Positions 38,068 through 50,163 of a stretch of 64,000 nucleotides of DNA are shown here, piece by piece. How positions within the stretch are numbered: position 1 is the first letter of the stretch; each line of letters starts with the position of its first letter. The DNA is from Hordeum vulgare subsp. vulgare. Taxonomy: Eukaryota > Streptophyta > Magnoliopsida > Poales > Poaceae. The DNA lies in the NCBI RefSeq assembly GCF_904849725.1, contig NC_058523.1:206611689-206675688 (forward strand), written 5' to 3'. The notes under the pieces are model-generated. The model had not been told where the DNA came from. It worked only from the letters and a program-made list of their open reading frames with translations, and did no database searches. Position numbers and translations under genes: made by a program.

Positions 38068-41000
38068 TTGACTGCCTGTAGGATAACCAAGCCAAATTGG
38101 TCGATGTTGATTCTAGCAACTCTTTAGTTATATAAGGGAAGTGTTTGTGGAAGGGAACGTAAGGCTCTTTTTACTCCTTTCCTTGTGTCATTCTTATTCT
38201 GAGTCGCCCTCTTTTTTATTCTACGGGGATTAAGAATTAGGCTTTCCCATCTATTCATTAGGATGACGAGTTACTATGTTGGAGACTTATAGGAAAGTTG
38301 ATATCTTCAAGGATTAGTATCTCCATAAGAATTCAACTGTTATGTTGTTAGTTTTCTTGCACGTTGCCTCATATTTCATGCCTGTACAGCCGTTATGTTG
38401 TCCGAGTTTTCCAAAGTTTCCAAATAGTCTGACGCAATTGCAAATTCCCTCCTTCTGAGCTAATGTCTTTTGGCCGGACAAAGCACACTAATAATTGTGT
38501 TGAGGTACCTTATTACCTCGATATTGTGGAAGTGCTAGGAAAACATGTCACCTCGAAAGCTACCCAATAGTCTAGATGTGTTTTGGTTTTCAGTGTGATA
38601 GTTCTGGCCATCATTTCGAAAAACATCTCGTGATGTTAAATAACTTGTAGGTACTCTATTTCTGGGTCTTGAATCCAATGATCAATCTGCTCATCTCTGT
38701 TAATCGTGTTGCTAGTTCCTTTAGCATGATTAGTAACCTTGTTTTAGTCCTCAAGGTGCGTGGTATATCATTCTTCCAATACCATGGACCATCTCTATCA
38801 AAAGTCCTTCATGAACTAAAGATCATAATAAGAGTGCTCGTGATGAGTTCTCTACTCCATATTGTGATTCCGCCTACTCCGCCCTGCTGCACGGATTATC
38901 TGGAAGACTTATGTTGAACTTGTTCGACATGCTAATCCATGCATCCATAACTCAAGAAATCATGTGCTCTTGAGTTGGTCCTATCTAGTTGCATTTTGAC
39001 CTTCATCATTGAGAGGATAGTTAAGAGTAGTTGTGCATCCATGTCATCGATGCCTATTATTCTTTTCGTTTATCAAGTTCTTCTATTCTCGAATGACTGG
39101 GAGAAGCAAACTCCAGTACTTTATCCATTTCTTGGATTGGGTCAAAGTAATTGCATTCCGCAGATCGAAATGCTAACCCAGCTTTTGTTCTGTTCTATCT
39201 TGGAGCATTATCTTCTCTTGTCAAGATTGTCGTGAGAATTGCACCATCTCTTATGAGCTCTTGATGTAGTGATACCTTTCTCTATCATTGTTCATTCCTC
39301 GGTTTTCATGTTGGTTGTAACCGGAATATCGACAAGTGAACCATGATGTGTGAAATCAATACTCCTAGCAATGTTGTTGCTTGGTAGCTAATGGACAATA
39401 ATTTCACTCTTATGGTGATGGTGATTGAATCGTCATCCTAAGACTGACCATGCTACCTAGTCCATGTTTCATGGTGCACCTTTTGATCAATGAGTCAGGA
39501 TTTTGTCAATCCCTCGTTCTAATGATCACATCATCTTGCCCTGAAAAGCAAGATTGTTCTCGAGCTTAATAATATATCGGTGGTTCGTGATTTTCCGAAT
39601 ATCTTCTCGGAAGTATTACCAGGTTGTTTCCTGACTGTTATGATAGAGCTCGTGATCAAGTTGGTTTTTCTATAAACCAACCCCTTCTCCAAGAATCCGT
39701 ATTGGTTACCCCGAGCTAGTTGGTTAAGCTAAACAACAACTTGGAGAGTTGGAAGATAAAAGCTTCGCCTAAACTCAGCTCATTTAAAAGGGATATCTTT
39801 CTGTTGTGTGAGTCTGAAGGAAGATGATATTTTCATCGGTTGATTCGTGTGATCAATTGTGGCGTATATTATCTTGTCCAATTTTGAGTTGAGTATGGGC
39901 TATTGTCAACTCAAACTTAGAACCAAAGATTTTCGTAGCGGTGTTTACTCATGGATTTCTCCGAGCATACACCATTATACTCTTTGATCTGACCAATGCT
40001 ATTATCTTGCTCACATAGTTGTGGAAATCCATTTATATGGGTGTCTTGATGAATTGTTGTTGAGCCCATCGGCAACATTCTAATTTGTTCCATGATCTAT
40101 GTTGGACATTAAGCTAGTGCTGGAAACTTTGTAGACATTGTCTTCGTGTCCTGTGCACGAGGTATATGTTAGGTGTAAGAAGTAAATTCCTCTAATTCAT
40201 GTGCATCTGATGCAAGTTGCCGCCGTGAATTCGAGAAAAGTTAAATTGTTTCTTTGGAATCATCCCAAGTCAATCATGCACGTGCGAAGTATTCTATGGT
40301 TTGATAGACTGATCATCTTCACTCCATATGTATCTCCTAGCACACCAAACCACTGATTGATTTGTTCAAGGAAAAGAAGGTAAGTGCTATTCCTGAAGGT
40401 ACCAGACGGACTTGCACATGGCTTCGTTATTCGCAATGATGGTTCCCATCCCGAACTCGGTAGTGTTTTGTTGTAAGACTTTTCATGTGTTCACAGTTGT
40501 CTTGGGCAGTGTGTTCACGTGGGTCTTGTGATCCAACTCATGTTTGGGAGTTGTCTTCCGTAGTTCATTTCCTGAGAATCTCGCAACGTTATCTCGTCGC
40601 TTTGTGTTGCAAACTTTCTTTTCAGACATGCTGAGTCTGAAGCATCGTGGCACCAACCGGAGCTGAATCTCAGGCAGTTATAATGGTTGGAACTTTTCCC
40701 AAGAATTATTATATTGGTCTCTATGTAACCCGGTAAAGTGATGTAATGGCTAACACACCTAGACGGAAGACTTGATATTATAATATCTTGTATCAGCAAT
40801 CTTAGCCATCTCCCCGTGAGGTTTTGTATGATCTATTTTATAAGTTGTTCCTCATGGATCCCCTTTGGTCCCGAAGTCCGACCTATATTTGATGCGCTAG
40901 ATATCAAGCACGATCTATAATTGGGTTGTGCTAGTACATCAAGGAGAACATTAGAAGCGGAGTGCTAAATGTCTCTCGGTCGATCAACCAGATTCCGTTC

Positions 41001-41798
41001 CCTTGGCACAGCTAAGGTGAAATCTGAGAAAGTGTTGTCTTCCTTTGCATATGCATCCTCCATCACTGTTCATCATGATAGTATGTGGTGTCACCTGGAT
41101 CCTTGGCACGGATGTTGGTAAATCTTGATGAATATGGAAAAGCTCAAGTTCTTGAGAGCACGCTCAGACACTAGGTTATATCCTCGGTAATACTTGGAAT
41201 GTGCAATCCGTTCGCCGGGTTGTTCTATAACCCTAGTTTCTTTCCAACTGAGTATACCATTCTTTCAAATTCCTTCAAACAATCATTTGTGAATTGCCTT
41301 ACCCTTGTATGAAGAGTTTCGATGATCTTTGGATCAAAAGTAATTCTTTTTGCCACTTAAGGGAATAACTCTACGAGCCACCTTCCTAAGGTGCCCCGTC
41401 GTGGTATGAAGGGTAGCTTAGTCCTCGCTACTTTGAAACCTCGCCACCATCTGGGTTTAAGCATGGACTTGTTGCCTACCAATTGAACCTCTGTCATATG
41501 TCTCATTTCCTCGTCCGTGTTATGAGTGTTGTGTTTCAGCTCAAGGGACGTTCCTACGTCTCATTCTATGAGTTGATCTTGAGTTTTTCGATCTTCGAGG
41601 AGATCGAATCTTGTGTAGTCTCCCTGTTCTTTTGTCGTCAAGCTAGATGAAGACCCCAAGGACAAAGACGTCAAGATCAACATGGTACGATGAATCAACA
41701 TCCTCGAGAGAAGCAAATGGATCATGAAGATTGTGATAGTTTAGTGTCCCCTCTTCCTCCTCCCGACTACGCCTGAATCTCGGGACGAGATTCTTGTT

Positions 41799-41812
41799 TA
41801 GTAGGGGTGAGT
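41799..41812 (+). promoter_or_regulatory. Polypurine tract of LARD
   Basis: tagtaggggtgagt immediately precedes the right LTR, in the place where plus-strand DNA synthesis is primed. Confidence 0.8.
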
Positions 41813-44800
41813 TGTCACATCCCTAGTTACCCTTTGATGAATAGCAAGGTTGTGCTCATATCTTCATTATTGCATTAGAAGTGAAATGGAAAAACAAGAG
41901 AAAAACCCTAGCAACTCTATATGCAAAACAATTCAAAGTGGTGACAAATCAATGAACCCAAAATGGCCTCCATAAAAGTCCATCATTTTTGATAAATGTT
42001 GGAAAGAAAATATCAGGGGTGGTATATATTTTCAAAATACTTTTGGCATTTTATTTTAAACACAAAAGCCACTGAAATCAATTAATTAATTGATTTCCAA
42101 TACTTCCTAGTTTTACAAAATGTTGAAACTATTATGTGGCATTGCTTATTTTTATCACTGTCACATAACACTAATTTAGGGTTTTAGAAAATATCTAAAC
42201 ATTTTACTTTAAAACCTAATCCTAAATACCAGAAAGAAATAAAAATAGAAAAAGGAAAAGAGAGAGAGAGAAACTTATCTTGTGCTCACCTGCGGCCCAG
42301 CCCACCAGGGGCACCGCTGTCTTCCTCCTCCTGCCAGGAGGAGAAGCAGCTGCGTGCCCGACGCATCGCCGGGCACCGCCACGTCCCCTGGCCGCCTCCT
42401 GCTCGCCTTGTCCTTATCTCCTCGCCGTGGAAGCCCCAGACCCCCCCCCCTCGAGCTCATCCTCCTCTCCAGTCTCTCCCTATCCCTCTGCTTCTCCCTC
42501 CCCCATGGATTCCAGCGAGGCCGTCGCCGCCGTTAGTCGCAGCCGTAGCCTCAGGCTTCCCCTCACCTTCCTGACCGGCTCATTAGCTCCGCCTCGTCGA
42601 GAAGCTCCTCGCCGTCAACCTCCCCGAGCACCTGAGCCACGGAGCATCGCCATCGCCGTCGTCCCCTTCACCTCCGGCCGCCGGACCTTCCTCGTCGATT
42701 CACGCCAACCAAAGTGTCCCCGAGCTCGTCGTCTGCTCCAGTCGATTCCCTGTGAGCCGCCGGACGCTTTCCCCCTCCCCTTGTCGATCTCCCCTTCCTC
42801 CCACCATGCTAGCTGCCGGAGCCGAAGCCCCTGCCGCCGGCCATGGTGTCATCGTGGTTAGCAACCCCGAGAGCCACTGCCGAGCACCCCGACGTGCTCA
42901 GTGAGCTCTCCTGAAGCCGTAGCCGTCCCAATCTCTTCCTCCCGTGCCTTCTAGTGCTAGCCTCGCCGTGGCCGAGTTTCGGTAGCCGCCGTGGCTCATC
43001 GCCGGGGCTACTCCGGTGACCTAGCCCCCCCCCTTCGGGCCCCCTGTGCGATGCGGTCGAGCCTGGGCTTCACCCAGTGCCTTCAGCGCTTCTAACCGAG
43101 CCCCATAGGCCGTTTTGGAGCATCTCCGGCGAGCCTCCGCCGCGCCCGTGGTCGCCGCCGGCCAGGCCCCGGTAGCCCTGACGTGGCCAGACATTAGCCA
43201 CCACTAACCCCCTTCCCAGAGACGCTGACATAGGGCCCCACGCGTGGGTCAAACTCCCATTAGTGCGGGTCAACGCGGGATTAAGCTCTGGGTCACTGAC
43301 TAGTGGACCCCACTGGTCAGGTTTGACCTGGCCCAGGCGCTGTTGACTGCTGACGCAGTGATGACATCACAGTGACGCAGTAATTGATTTTCTGTTTATA
43401 AATTAATTCCAGAAAATGCCTAAAACTTGTAAAAATCATAGAAATTAAAATATAACTCGGATGAAAATAATTTATATATGAAAAAGTATCAGAAAAATCC
43501 AAGGAATCTGATTATAGCATTTTCATGCATGTTTGAAAAAGTTAACAACACCAAATAGGCAAAATGATGAATAGGGTAAATTTAATAAATAGTTTGGAGT
43601 TGGAAATTGATACTTATTTGATTTCCACTTCAATTACTATGCTCAAACATTGGTCAATGCAAATCAGTACCTCAAAATACTAACTCTGTACATGTGGAAA
43701 CAATTTGTTATGAGCATCAGGTCGAATCAATTAAAAGGGTACCCGGAACAATAACCGGCTTGAAGTGATGTTTGAATCCTAATTCAAACCAGCTTCACCT
43801 TAAGAAATGATAGCCACATTAACCCTGCCACCTTTCATTTCATGTGTTGAGCATGCATCATAGTGTTGCATTTCCGTGAAGTAATTGTTGTTCTTTCTTG
43901 TTTGTCGGTGTTGTTCCCCCTCGCTAAACGATATCTCCGACGATGTGATCGTTGACATTGATGAAGACCCATTGCTATCTTCAGACGTGTCAGGCAAGCA
44001 AACCCCCCTTGAGCATATTGAAATAAACCCACTCTCTCGCTCCTGCTCTCTTTTACTGCATTAGGACAAACACGATTCAACTGTGCATGTTATCGGTAGT
44101 TGAACCCATTCCTCTGCATGACCTGATTTTGTCACAGTAAATAGTTGAAACCACTCAGCATGAGTAGCAACTGCTTGAGCCTTGTTGTGCTTACTCATCC
44201 ATGCTTGTTTACAATGCCTGCTATGCTTAGAGTCGTGTCGGGTCTGATCCATCTGGATGATGAATCGGAATGGTTGTGATCATGTTCTACAGTGTGAGAG
44301 TAAAGGTGTGAATCTCATTTGGTAAAGGTAGCGATGAGAGGCCATGAAGGAGTACATGGCGGGTTGTCTCATTGGGACCATCCTTAGGAACTGAGTTCTG
44401 TGTATGTTATCCAAGACAAGATACTACCATGCATTGGGCCCTGAAATATGACCCCGCTCGGCTTATTAATTGCCTAGATCTCTGTCCAGGAGTTGCAATT
44501 AGTTTCTGGTGTTTGTAGGAAAAGTGTTGGCGGCCGTGTTTAGCTCTGCCCGACGGGGTAGGCTTCACTACGGTAGATACACAGCGGCACGGTGTACCAA
44601 GTGGCACCCGAATGGTGGGCTTGGGAACCCTGCGCGCATCGTTTGGGGCCGTAGAGGAAACCTCGGCCGGACTTCCTTGCGGGTTCAGTCTCAAATAGGC
44701 GATAAACCTGGACTAGGGTCTTGTGTGGTTAACGGTCGTGGCCGACACCCACGCCAGTGCTTCCGCTTGAAGGTTGCCGAGATGCATGACATGCATATGG

Positions 44801-46034
44801 TGCTAAGTGGTGGGAGCATGTGTGAAGAAGTATACCCCTGCAGGGTGATTCAATCTGTCCGAATAGCCGCGTCCTCGGTTATGGACTACTTGGAAACATT
44901 ACGTGGTACATAGGCAACTTAAATGGATACTCTAAAAACATGCAAGATAAGTGTGAGTGCTATGGAAGGCCTTCTCGTGGGGAGACGAGAGTGGATCCAT
45001 AGTAGGGTATTGAATTGGTGAATATGTGGACTCGTGTGCGCTATCTCACCTCAAAGAAAGAACTCGTAGTCGTAGTACAGGTTAGCCAAGAGTCAAAGCT
45101 GGCTTGCTGCAATCAAACCCCACAATCCTTTCATTGAAACATGATGCATATGTAGATAGTTCTGATGTAAGACTTGCTAAGTACCTTTGTACTCACGGTT
45201 GCTTATTTATGTTTTGCAGAGAAGATTTAGTCTCATTAAAGGTTTCTACACGACGTGTTCGATGTTGATCGGAATAGCTTGGGAATCCCAGACAGAGGTC
45301 TGGCTCCTTTGGTAGGGTCGTAGTAGCTTTTCAGGCTCTTCCAACCACTTTTAGTAGACGTCTGTACTCAGACATGAATTGCTTCCGCTTGTTGCTTGTA
45401 GGACTTGAGTGTTGGGTCACGAGACCCCTGTTTGTAATATCATACCATGTTGACTCTTAAGAGTCTTTAATAAATGCTTGAGTCATAGAGTTATGTTGTG
45501 ATGCCATGTTGTATCTACACATATCGTGCATAATGTGTGTATGTTTGAAATGCATTATATGTGTGGGATTCGACACCTAGTTGTTTGCCTTTAGTAGTAC
45601 TCTTTACAGGGAAATGCCTCTTTGTGCTTCCATCGAGCCTTGGTAGCTTGCTACTGCTCGGAACACATTGATTGACCGGCATGTATCCTTCTTTGCTGCT
45701 GTGTCTGTCCCCTCGGGGAAATGTCACGCGATGTAATGGAGTCCTTGTAGCTTGCTACGACTCGTCTACACACGCTGATGACCGACACCTGCCTTGCTGG
45801 GTTATGTATGCCTGTCCCTGTACGGTTGTACCGCTGGGGTTTATAACTAGTCATGTCGACCCGGGTTCTTTGTCGTTTGAACGCTAGCAACATATTCATA
45901 TACGTGAGCCAAAAGACGCAAATGGTCCCGGCCAAGGTAAGGTGGCAGCCGTGGAGTTTACCGTGCGTGAGGACGCAAAGTGATGTGATGTGTTACAGGC
46001 TAGGTTCTTATGACTCAGGATCGGGGTCCCGACA
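41813..46034 (+). repeat. Right LTR of LARD
   Basis: 4222 bp, about 99.3 percent identical to the left LTR by hand count. Twenty of the 30 substitutions and all 4 indels lie in the first 1.2 kb. Confidence 0.9.
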
Positions 46035-46039
46035 AGCTC

Positions 46040-46209
46040 AGACCAATTTCTTCAGCCGAAGATATACATTTTTAGGGGTCGATATTCATCGAATATTTCA
46101 AACTCCTCAACGACTTATAGATCTTGTGTATACTCATGAACACATTAGATACTTAACCTATAAGTCTTCAAACCATCAAAATCACTAAGGGGCACTAGAT
46201 GCACTTACA
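46040..46209 (-). repeat. 3' LTR of Maximus-like element, smaller piece
   Basis: Continues the LTR after the second AGCTC and ends at 46209; in element orientation the LTR begins TGTAAGTGCATC here, directly after a PPT. Only 170 bp of the element-proximal LTR side lie on this flank of the LARD. Confidence 0.8.
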
Positions 46210-46690
46210 ATCTCCCCCTTTTTGGTGGTTGATGACAATTAGGTTAAGTCTTTAACAGGGATAAAAATAAGAAGTGTAAATACTCATTTGAGGAATCTGA
46301 AATCAAGATTCAGAGAGACTCCCCCTGAAGATGTGCATATCTTGAGGTTTTCGCTTTTCACAGCAAATGCACATTGATGATTTATATCATGGAGATCTCC
46401 CCCTGAGTCTTGTATATCATGCATACATACTACATATAGTATGAAGAAATTGAGGATGCATGATGACAAATGGCATCTGACGAATTCCAGCATGCGTGCA
46501 TTAAAATTTTGAGGAATAAGCATGCGAAGAAAAACGTCCAAAAGCGTCAGAGTACCATCGGGTATAAGTTACAACTCATTACATAAAATACTTCAGAAGA
46601 GCCAAGAGTTTGTAACTTAAATAAAGTTTATAAGCCCCCAAAATATCCCGCGTGAAGACTAACTCTCAGATTTCTCCCCCTTTGTCATCA
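46210..46690 (-). promoter_or_regulatory. Multiple polypurine tracts of Sirevirus 3' end
   Basis: In plus view, tctcccccttt lies next to the LTR (46210-46222), and related ctccccctg/ctccccctt runs recur at 46319-46328, 46396-46406 and 46673-46684. In element orientation these are AGGGGGAG tracts. Multiplied PPTs upstream of the 3' LTR are described for Sireviruses. Confidence 0.75.
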
Positions 46691-46735
46691 AGTGACAAAA
46701 AGGTACAAACTGAGGACTAACGACCGTGAAGACTG

Positions 46736-49700
46736 TCACTTCTTGGCAGTTGAGGAAGACGCATGAGGATTCTTGGGAGCAGAGTTCCTCCTTGGACCAC
46801 TGGTAGTATCTTGTTGATCTTCATCTGATTCAGCAGTGCAGAATGAAGAAAACGAATTGTCCTCGAGTTTTGGAACTGGAATTGGCCTTAATTTCTTCTT
46901 TGGTGGCCACGACCAGTCGAAGTCCTGCACAAACTCCAATTCTTCAAGTTCTGCTGGAGTCTTCAAATGAGCCAGTGTGGCCAAGGTGCGATCAAAAACC
47001 TCATGAAGATAATGATGGTTAAGCTTCACGGCATTCTGTGTTTCATTGAGGGTTTTCACAATGGCGCCGAACTGGCGTTTGACCCACTTGTGATTCCGAT
47101 CCACCTTTTGATGAAGACTGAGAAGAAGCTCTCTGGTATTCATCACCCTTGGAGCAACAGGACTTGGCGGATGGTTTCAGTGTCATCCCATTAGGAATAA
47201 GCATCTGGCTCTCGGAACTGGCCATCAAGGGGCCGAGTACCTTCATTGATGACAGACTTGCCTTTTCCTTCAACAGACTCGAAAGTCTTCTTGTTGACCC
47301 TTAGAGGAGGCATATAACCTATATGATTGTTCAAATCAGCGTGATAGTTGATGCCTGACCTGCGTCTGATGAATCTCATGATCCATGGAGCGTAAATCTT
47401 CAGGTCAAAAGGGGGCATAGCATGTTCCGCCAAAGTCCTCAAGAAGAAATCATGGATGTTGATGGGAATGCCATGGATGATGTTGAAGAGGATATTCTTC
47501 ATGATGCCTACGACGTCTTCTTCATCATCATGACCCTTGATAGGCGCAAGAACACTGCAGAGGATTCTGTAAACCGTCATGGGTTCATACTTCAGCTCAT
47601 GGACCAGGAAGGTTGTTCTTGGTGGTTGCCCCTTAGCCAAAGGCTTCATGAGGACTTCCATCAGCTTGTTTGCCAGCCCACGTTCATCATACAACTTTAC
47701 TGCCTGCTCTGAGGGAATTGACACTGGAAGTTCACGCAGCAGCTCATTGGCAGGAGTCTTGAAGTGTGTGTTCTGCGTCATCCAATCCAGCACCCATGTG
47801 TTCATGTCTGTTGGATCTCCACAGATGTGCAGAGTTGCATAGAATTGAAGAACAATGTCACTGTTCCAATCACAGATATTGAGCACATAGGGAGCAGTCC
47901 TGCTTCATAAAGAACGTTGAGGACTGGGGCGAAGCAAGGAATTTCTTCAAGCTCAACGTCAGGAATGTGCCTGTGCTGGAAAATCTTGTTTCTTCCACAC
48001 AACACAGATGTGTAGTAGTTGAGTTGTGTCCTGGTCCAAAACTTCAGATGCCTGATGCGAGGCTTGTCATAGGGATTTTCTCCGATGAAGAACATGCGTT
48101 CTTCAAAGAAGGATTCCTTTTGAAACTTTGGCCGCTTGGAGAACGGCTGACGCTCCATCGACTAAATATTTTGCGTCTTGCCTTGAGGAGAGACAATCAT
48201 CGCAGTTTGTGGATTGATGACGACAAGAGCATTCTCTGGATCCGGTGCATTTTCCTCAGCATGTTCCTCGGGATGAGGAATTTCATCTGCTTGTTCTTCA
48301 GGGTGAGGGGCTTGCTCTGGTTGAGGAATGTCATCAACGGGAGCTTTTGGTTGAGGATTTCTCTGGAGGAGGAATTGGTGCATCCTGAGCCTCAGGTTGA
48401 GGATTTTGCTCAGGAGGAGGAATTGGGTCATCCTGAGCCTCAGGTTGAGGATTTTGCTCAGGATTTTGGATTTCGTCAGGCTAAGGATTTTCGCTTTGTT
48501 GTTCCTCAGCATGAGGAGCTTGCTTGGTGGAGGAGCCAGATTCATCAGCTGGGGCAGCTGATCCTTTAGCAGTTTCTTCACGAGGAATCAATTCGAATAT
48601 CCTCATAAGTGTGTTCTTCAGATGCAGCATTCTTCATTTCCTCATCAGCAAAGTGCTCTTTGTCTTCGCTGTCGAAGGGAGTCATCTCATAAGATGGAGC
48701 AACGTTGAGAGGCACAGGGTACAGAGGTGCATTTTTATCAAGAGATTTGAGGCGCTTGGCCTCAGTTGATTCTTCTGTAGAGGAGGCTTTTCTCTTCTTG
48801 GCTTCCTTTTCAGCAGGTCTGGTCTTCTTCACGTCTGATGAAGACGGAGTAATTTTCTTCACCTTTGAAGCTTTTGGTGAAGGTGTTTTCTCAGCTGAAG
48901 CAGTTTCATCAGCTGGTTCAGAGTCATCACCTGGCTTAGAAGCAACTAGAGCAGGTTCACAAGCTGTAGCAGAATCATCAGCTGGATTTTCCTTGATAAT
49001 TTCCTCAATAGTCGGTTCATCAACACGGCTTTCTTGAGGGATTTCCTCGGCATGAGCATTTTCATCAGCAGGTTCCTCAATCAGAGGCCGAGGTGTTGTT
49101 GCTGGAGGGGCAGCCTTCTTGTTGTAATCATCAACTGCGTCACTGACAAATTTGATGAAATTGTTTTTGAGACTTTGACGATCAGAGAGCTTGTTTTACT
49201 TGTCCGTCAAAGTCTTCAATTCAGCCTGTGTGGACACAAGTGCATCAGGCGTCAGGTTGAGGAGATTTTGTCTGAGGAATTTCTCCTTTTTGAGCTTTGC
49301 AACCTTAGCATGTTTGGCTTACTGCTCTTTCCACTTGGCCTCGTTGATGAATGTGGCCACCATGTGGCTGATGCCTGGGGGAAGCTTCAAATCATCGATT
49401 GGAGTGTTGGGGTCCACATACCAGATATTGATGTAATCCAGGAGAACTTTTGGGTCCATGGCCAGAGGAATGGAGCTTCCTGAAGCTTGTGCTACCCTTT
49501 CCAGCTTCTTTCTGATGATGGCTTGCAGAGTCTCATCATCATATTCATCACTACCTTCTCATGCAGAAGGGACTTTGATGATTTTGCTTCGGCTTGGTCT
49601 GGTTCCTCTCCTAGTAGTCACCTTAGTCTTCAGTGGAGTTGGTGAAGACTTTGTTTCGGAGCTTGTTGCACACGGAACAAAGGAGCTGGAGACAGTTGGC

Positions 49701-50163
49701 ATTTGCTTCACAATCTGCCTCTGTTCAGGCTTTGAAGCCTTTGGAGGTGCTGAGGGTTTTGGTGCTGATGTTGGTGCAGCTTTTTGAGGCATTTTCTCTT
49801 GAAGCTTTGAAGCCTTTGGTTTTGGTGGCACAGACTTCATTTGAGGAATGATTGTGCCAGAAGTTTCAGCTGCAGAGGAGGTGGCGGTAGTTGAAGCGGC
49901 AGCAGATTCTTCATTGAATTTCCTCACGATGGCTTCTGCTTCTTTCTGAAGCTTTGACAAATGTTTTGACTTGTCTTCTAATAGTCATCAATTGTCTTGA
50001 GGCTTGAGGGTTGTGCATGCTGATAATCCTCAAGAGGAGGCCGTTTGCCAAGAGGCTTCAGAGCCAATTTCTTCGCATATTTGGGAGTGACGAATATGTA
50101 TTCTTTCCACTCCTTAGCCCATCGGCGTTCTATCTTTTGAAGCCTTATCTTCCTCTTGGGCAT
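46736..50163 (-). pseudogene. Sirevirus env-like region, broken
   Basis: After the pol frame the minus strand holds a long coding-type region split over several frames. It starts at 50163 with MPKRKIRLQKIERRWAKEWK and has pieces at 49960-49559 (Ala/Pro/Ser/Lys rich), 48862-48578, 48581-48162, 48158-47802, 47886-47191 and 47146-46736, the last ending PHASSSTAKK. Position after pol and low-complexity acidic and proline-rich composition fit the env-like ORF of Maximus-type Sireviruses. The segment 47886-47191 (ICDWNSDIVLQFYATLHI onward) looks like the globular, best conserved part. No clear signal peptide or membrane segment is visible; the role of these proteins is unproven. Frameshifts make this copy non-functional. 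Confidence 0.7.
48379..48476 (-). repeat. 48-bp minisatellite inside env-like region
   Basis: catcctgagcctcaggttga begins at 48381 and again at 48429, a period of 48 bases, with a partial third unit. On the coding strand it encodes repeats of a 16-residue unit containing PPEQNPQPEAQD. The open frame on the opposite strand (47967-48569) is a shadow of this repeat. Confidence 0.8.

Larger units (their letters stand above)
38052..41812 (+). pseudogene. LARD internal region with ghost of chromovirus pol
   Basis: No usable frame, but one plus reading frame keeps short chromovirus-type pol motifs in order: VVRDFPN at 39580-39600 followed by IFSEVLPG, GYCQLKLRTKDF at 39898-39933 (RT), NHPKSIMHVRSIL at 40258-40296 (RT to RNase H linker), and NLGTRFL at 41776-41796 just before the PPT. 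All four share the same phase despite many stops between them. This points to descent from an autonomous Tekay/Del-type chromovirus. Protease and integrase parts are not recognisable by eye. The region 38070-39500 shows nothing I can assign. Confidence 0.6.
33826..46034 (+). mobile_element. Complete LARD-type LTR retrotransposon (Sukkula/Erika-like), 12.2 kb
   Basis: Left LTR 33826-38051 (4226 bp), internal region 38052-41812 (3761 bp), right LTR 41813-46034 (4222 bp). Each LTR starts TGTCACATCCCTAG and ends gtcccgaca. The 5 bp duplication AGCTC flanks it at 33821-33825 and 46035-46039. PBS for initiator tRNA-Met is at 38056-38067 and PPT at 41799-41812. Large LTRs with an internal domain lacking usable gag-pol define LARDs; the 4-5 kb LTR, about 3.5 kb core and Met PBS fit the Triticeae Sukkula type, but that name is by structure and recall. 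Hand alignment of the LTRs finds 30 substitutions and 4 single-base indels, so the insertion is recent (about 0.3 million years at 1.3e-8 per site per year). Confidence 0.9.

Noticed and set aside
33826..46034. Two 4.2 kb near-identical blocks as a segmental duplication or assembly duplication
   Set aside because: TSD, PBS after the left copy and PPT before the right copy show that they are the two LTRs of one element.
47967..48569. 200-codon plus-strand frame with EEELVHPEPQVEDF repeats
   Set aside because: It is the reverse-strand shadow of the Sirevirus env-like minisatellite.
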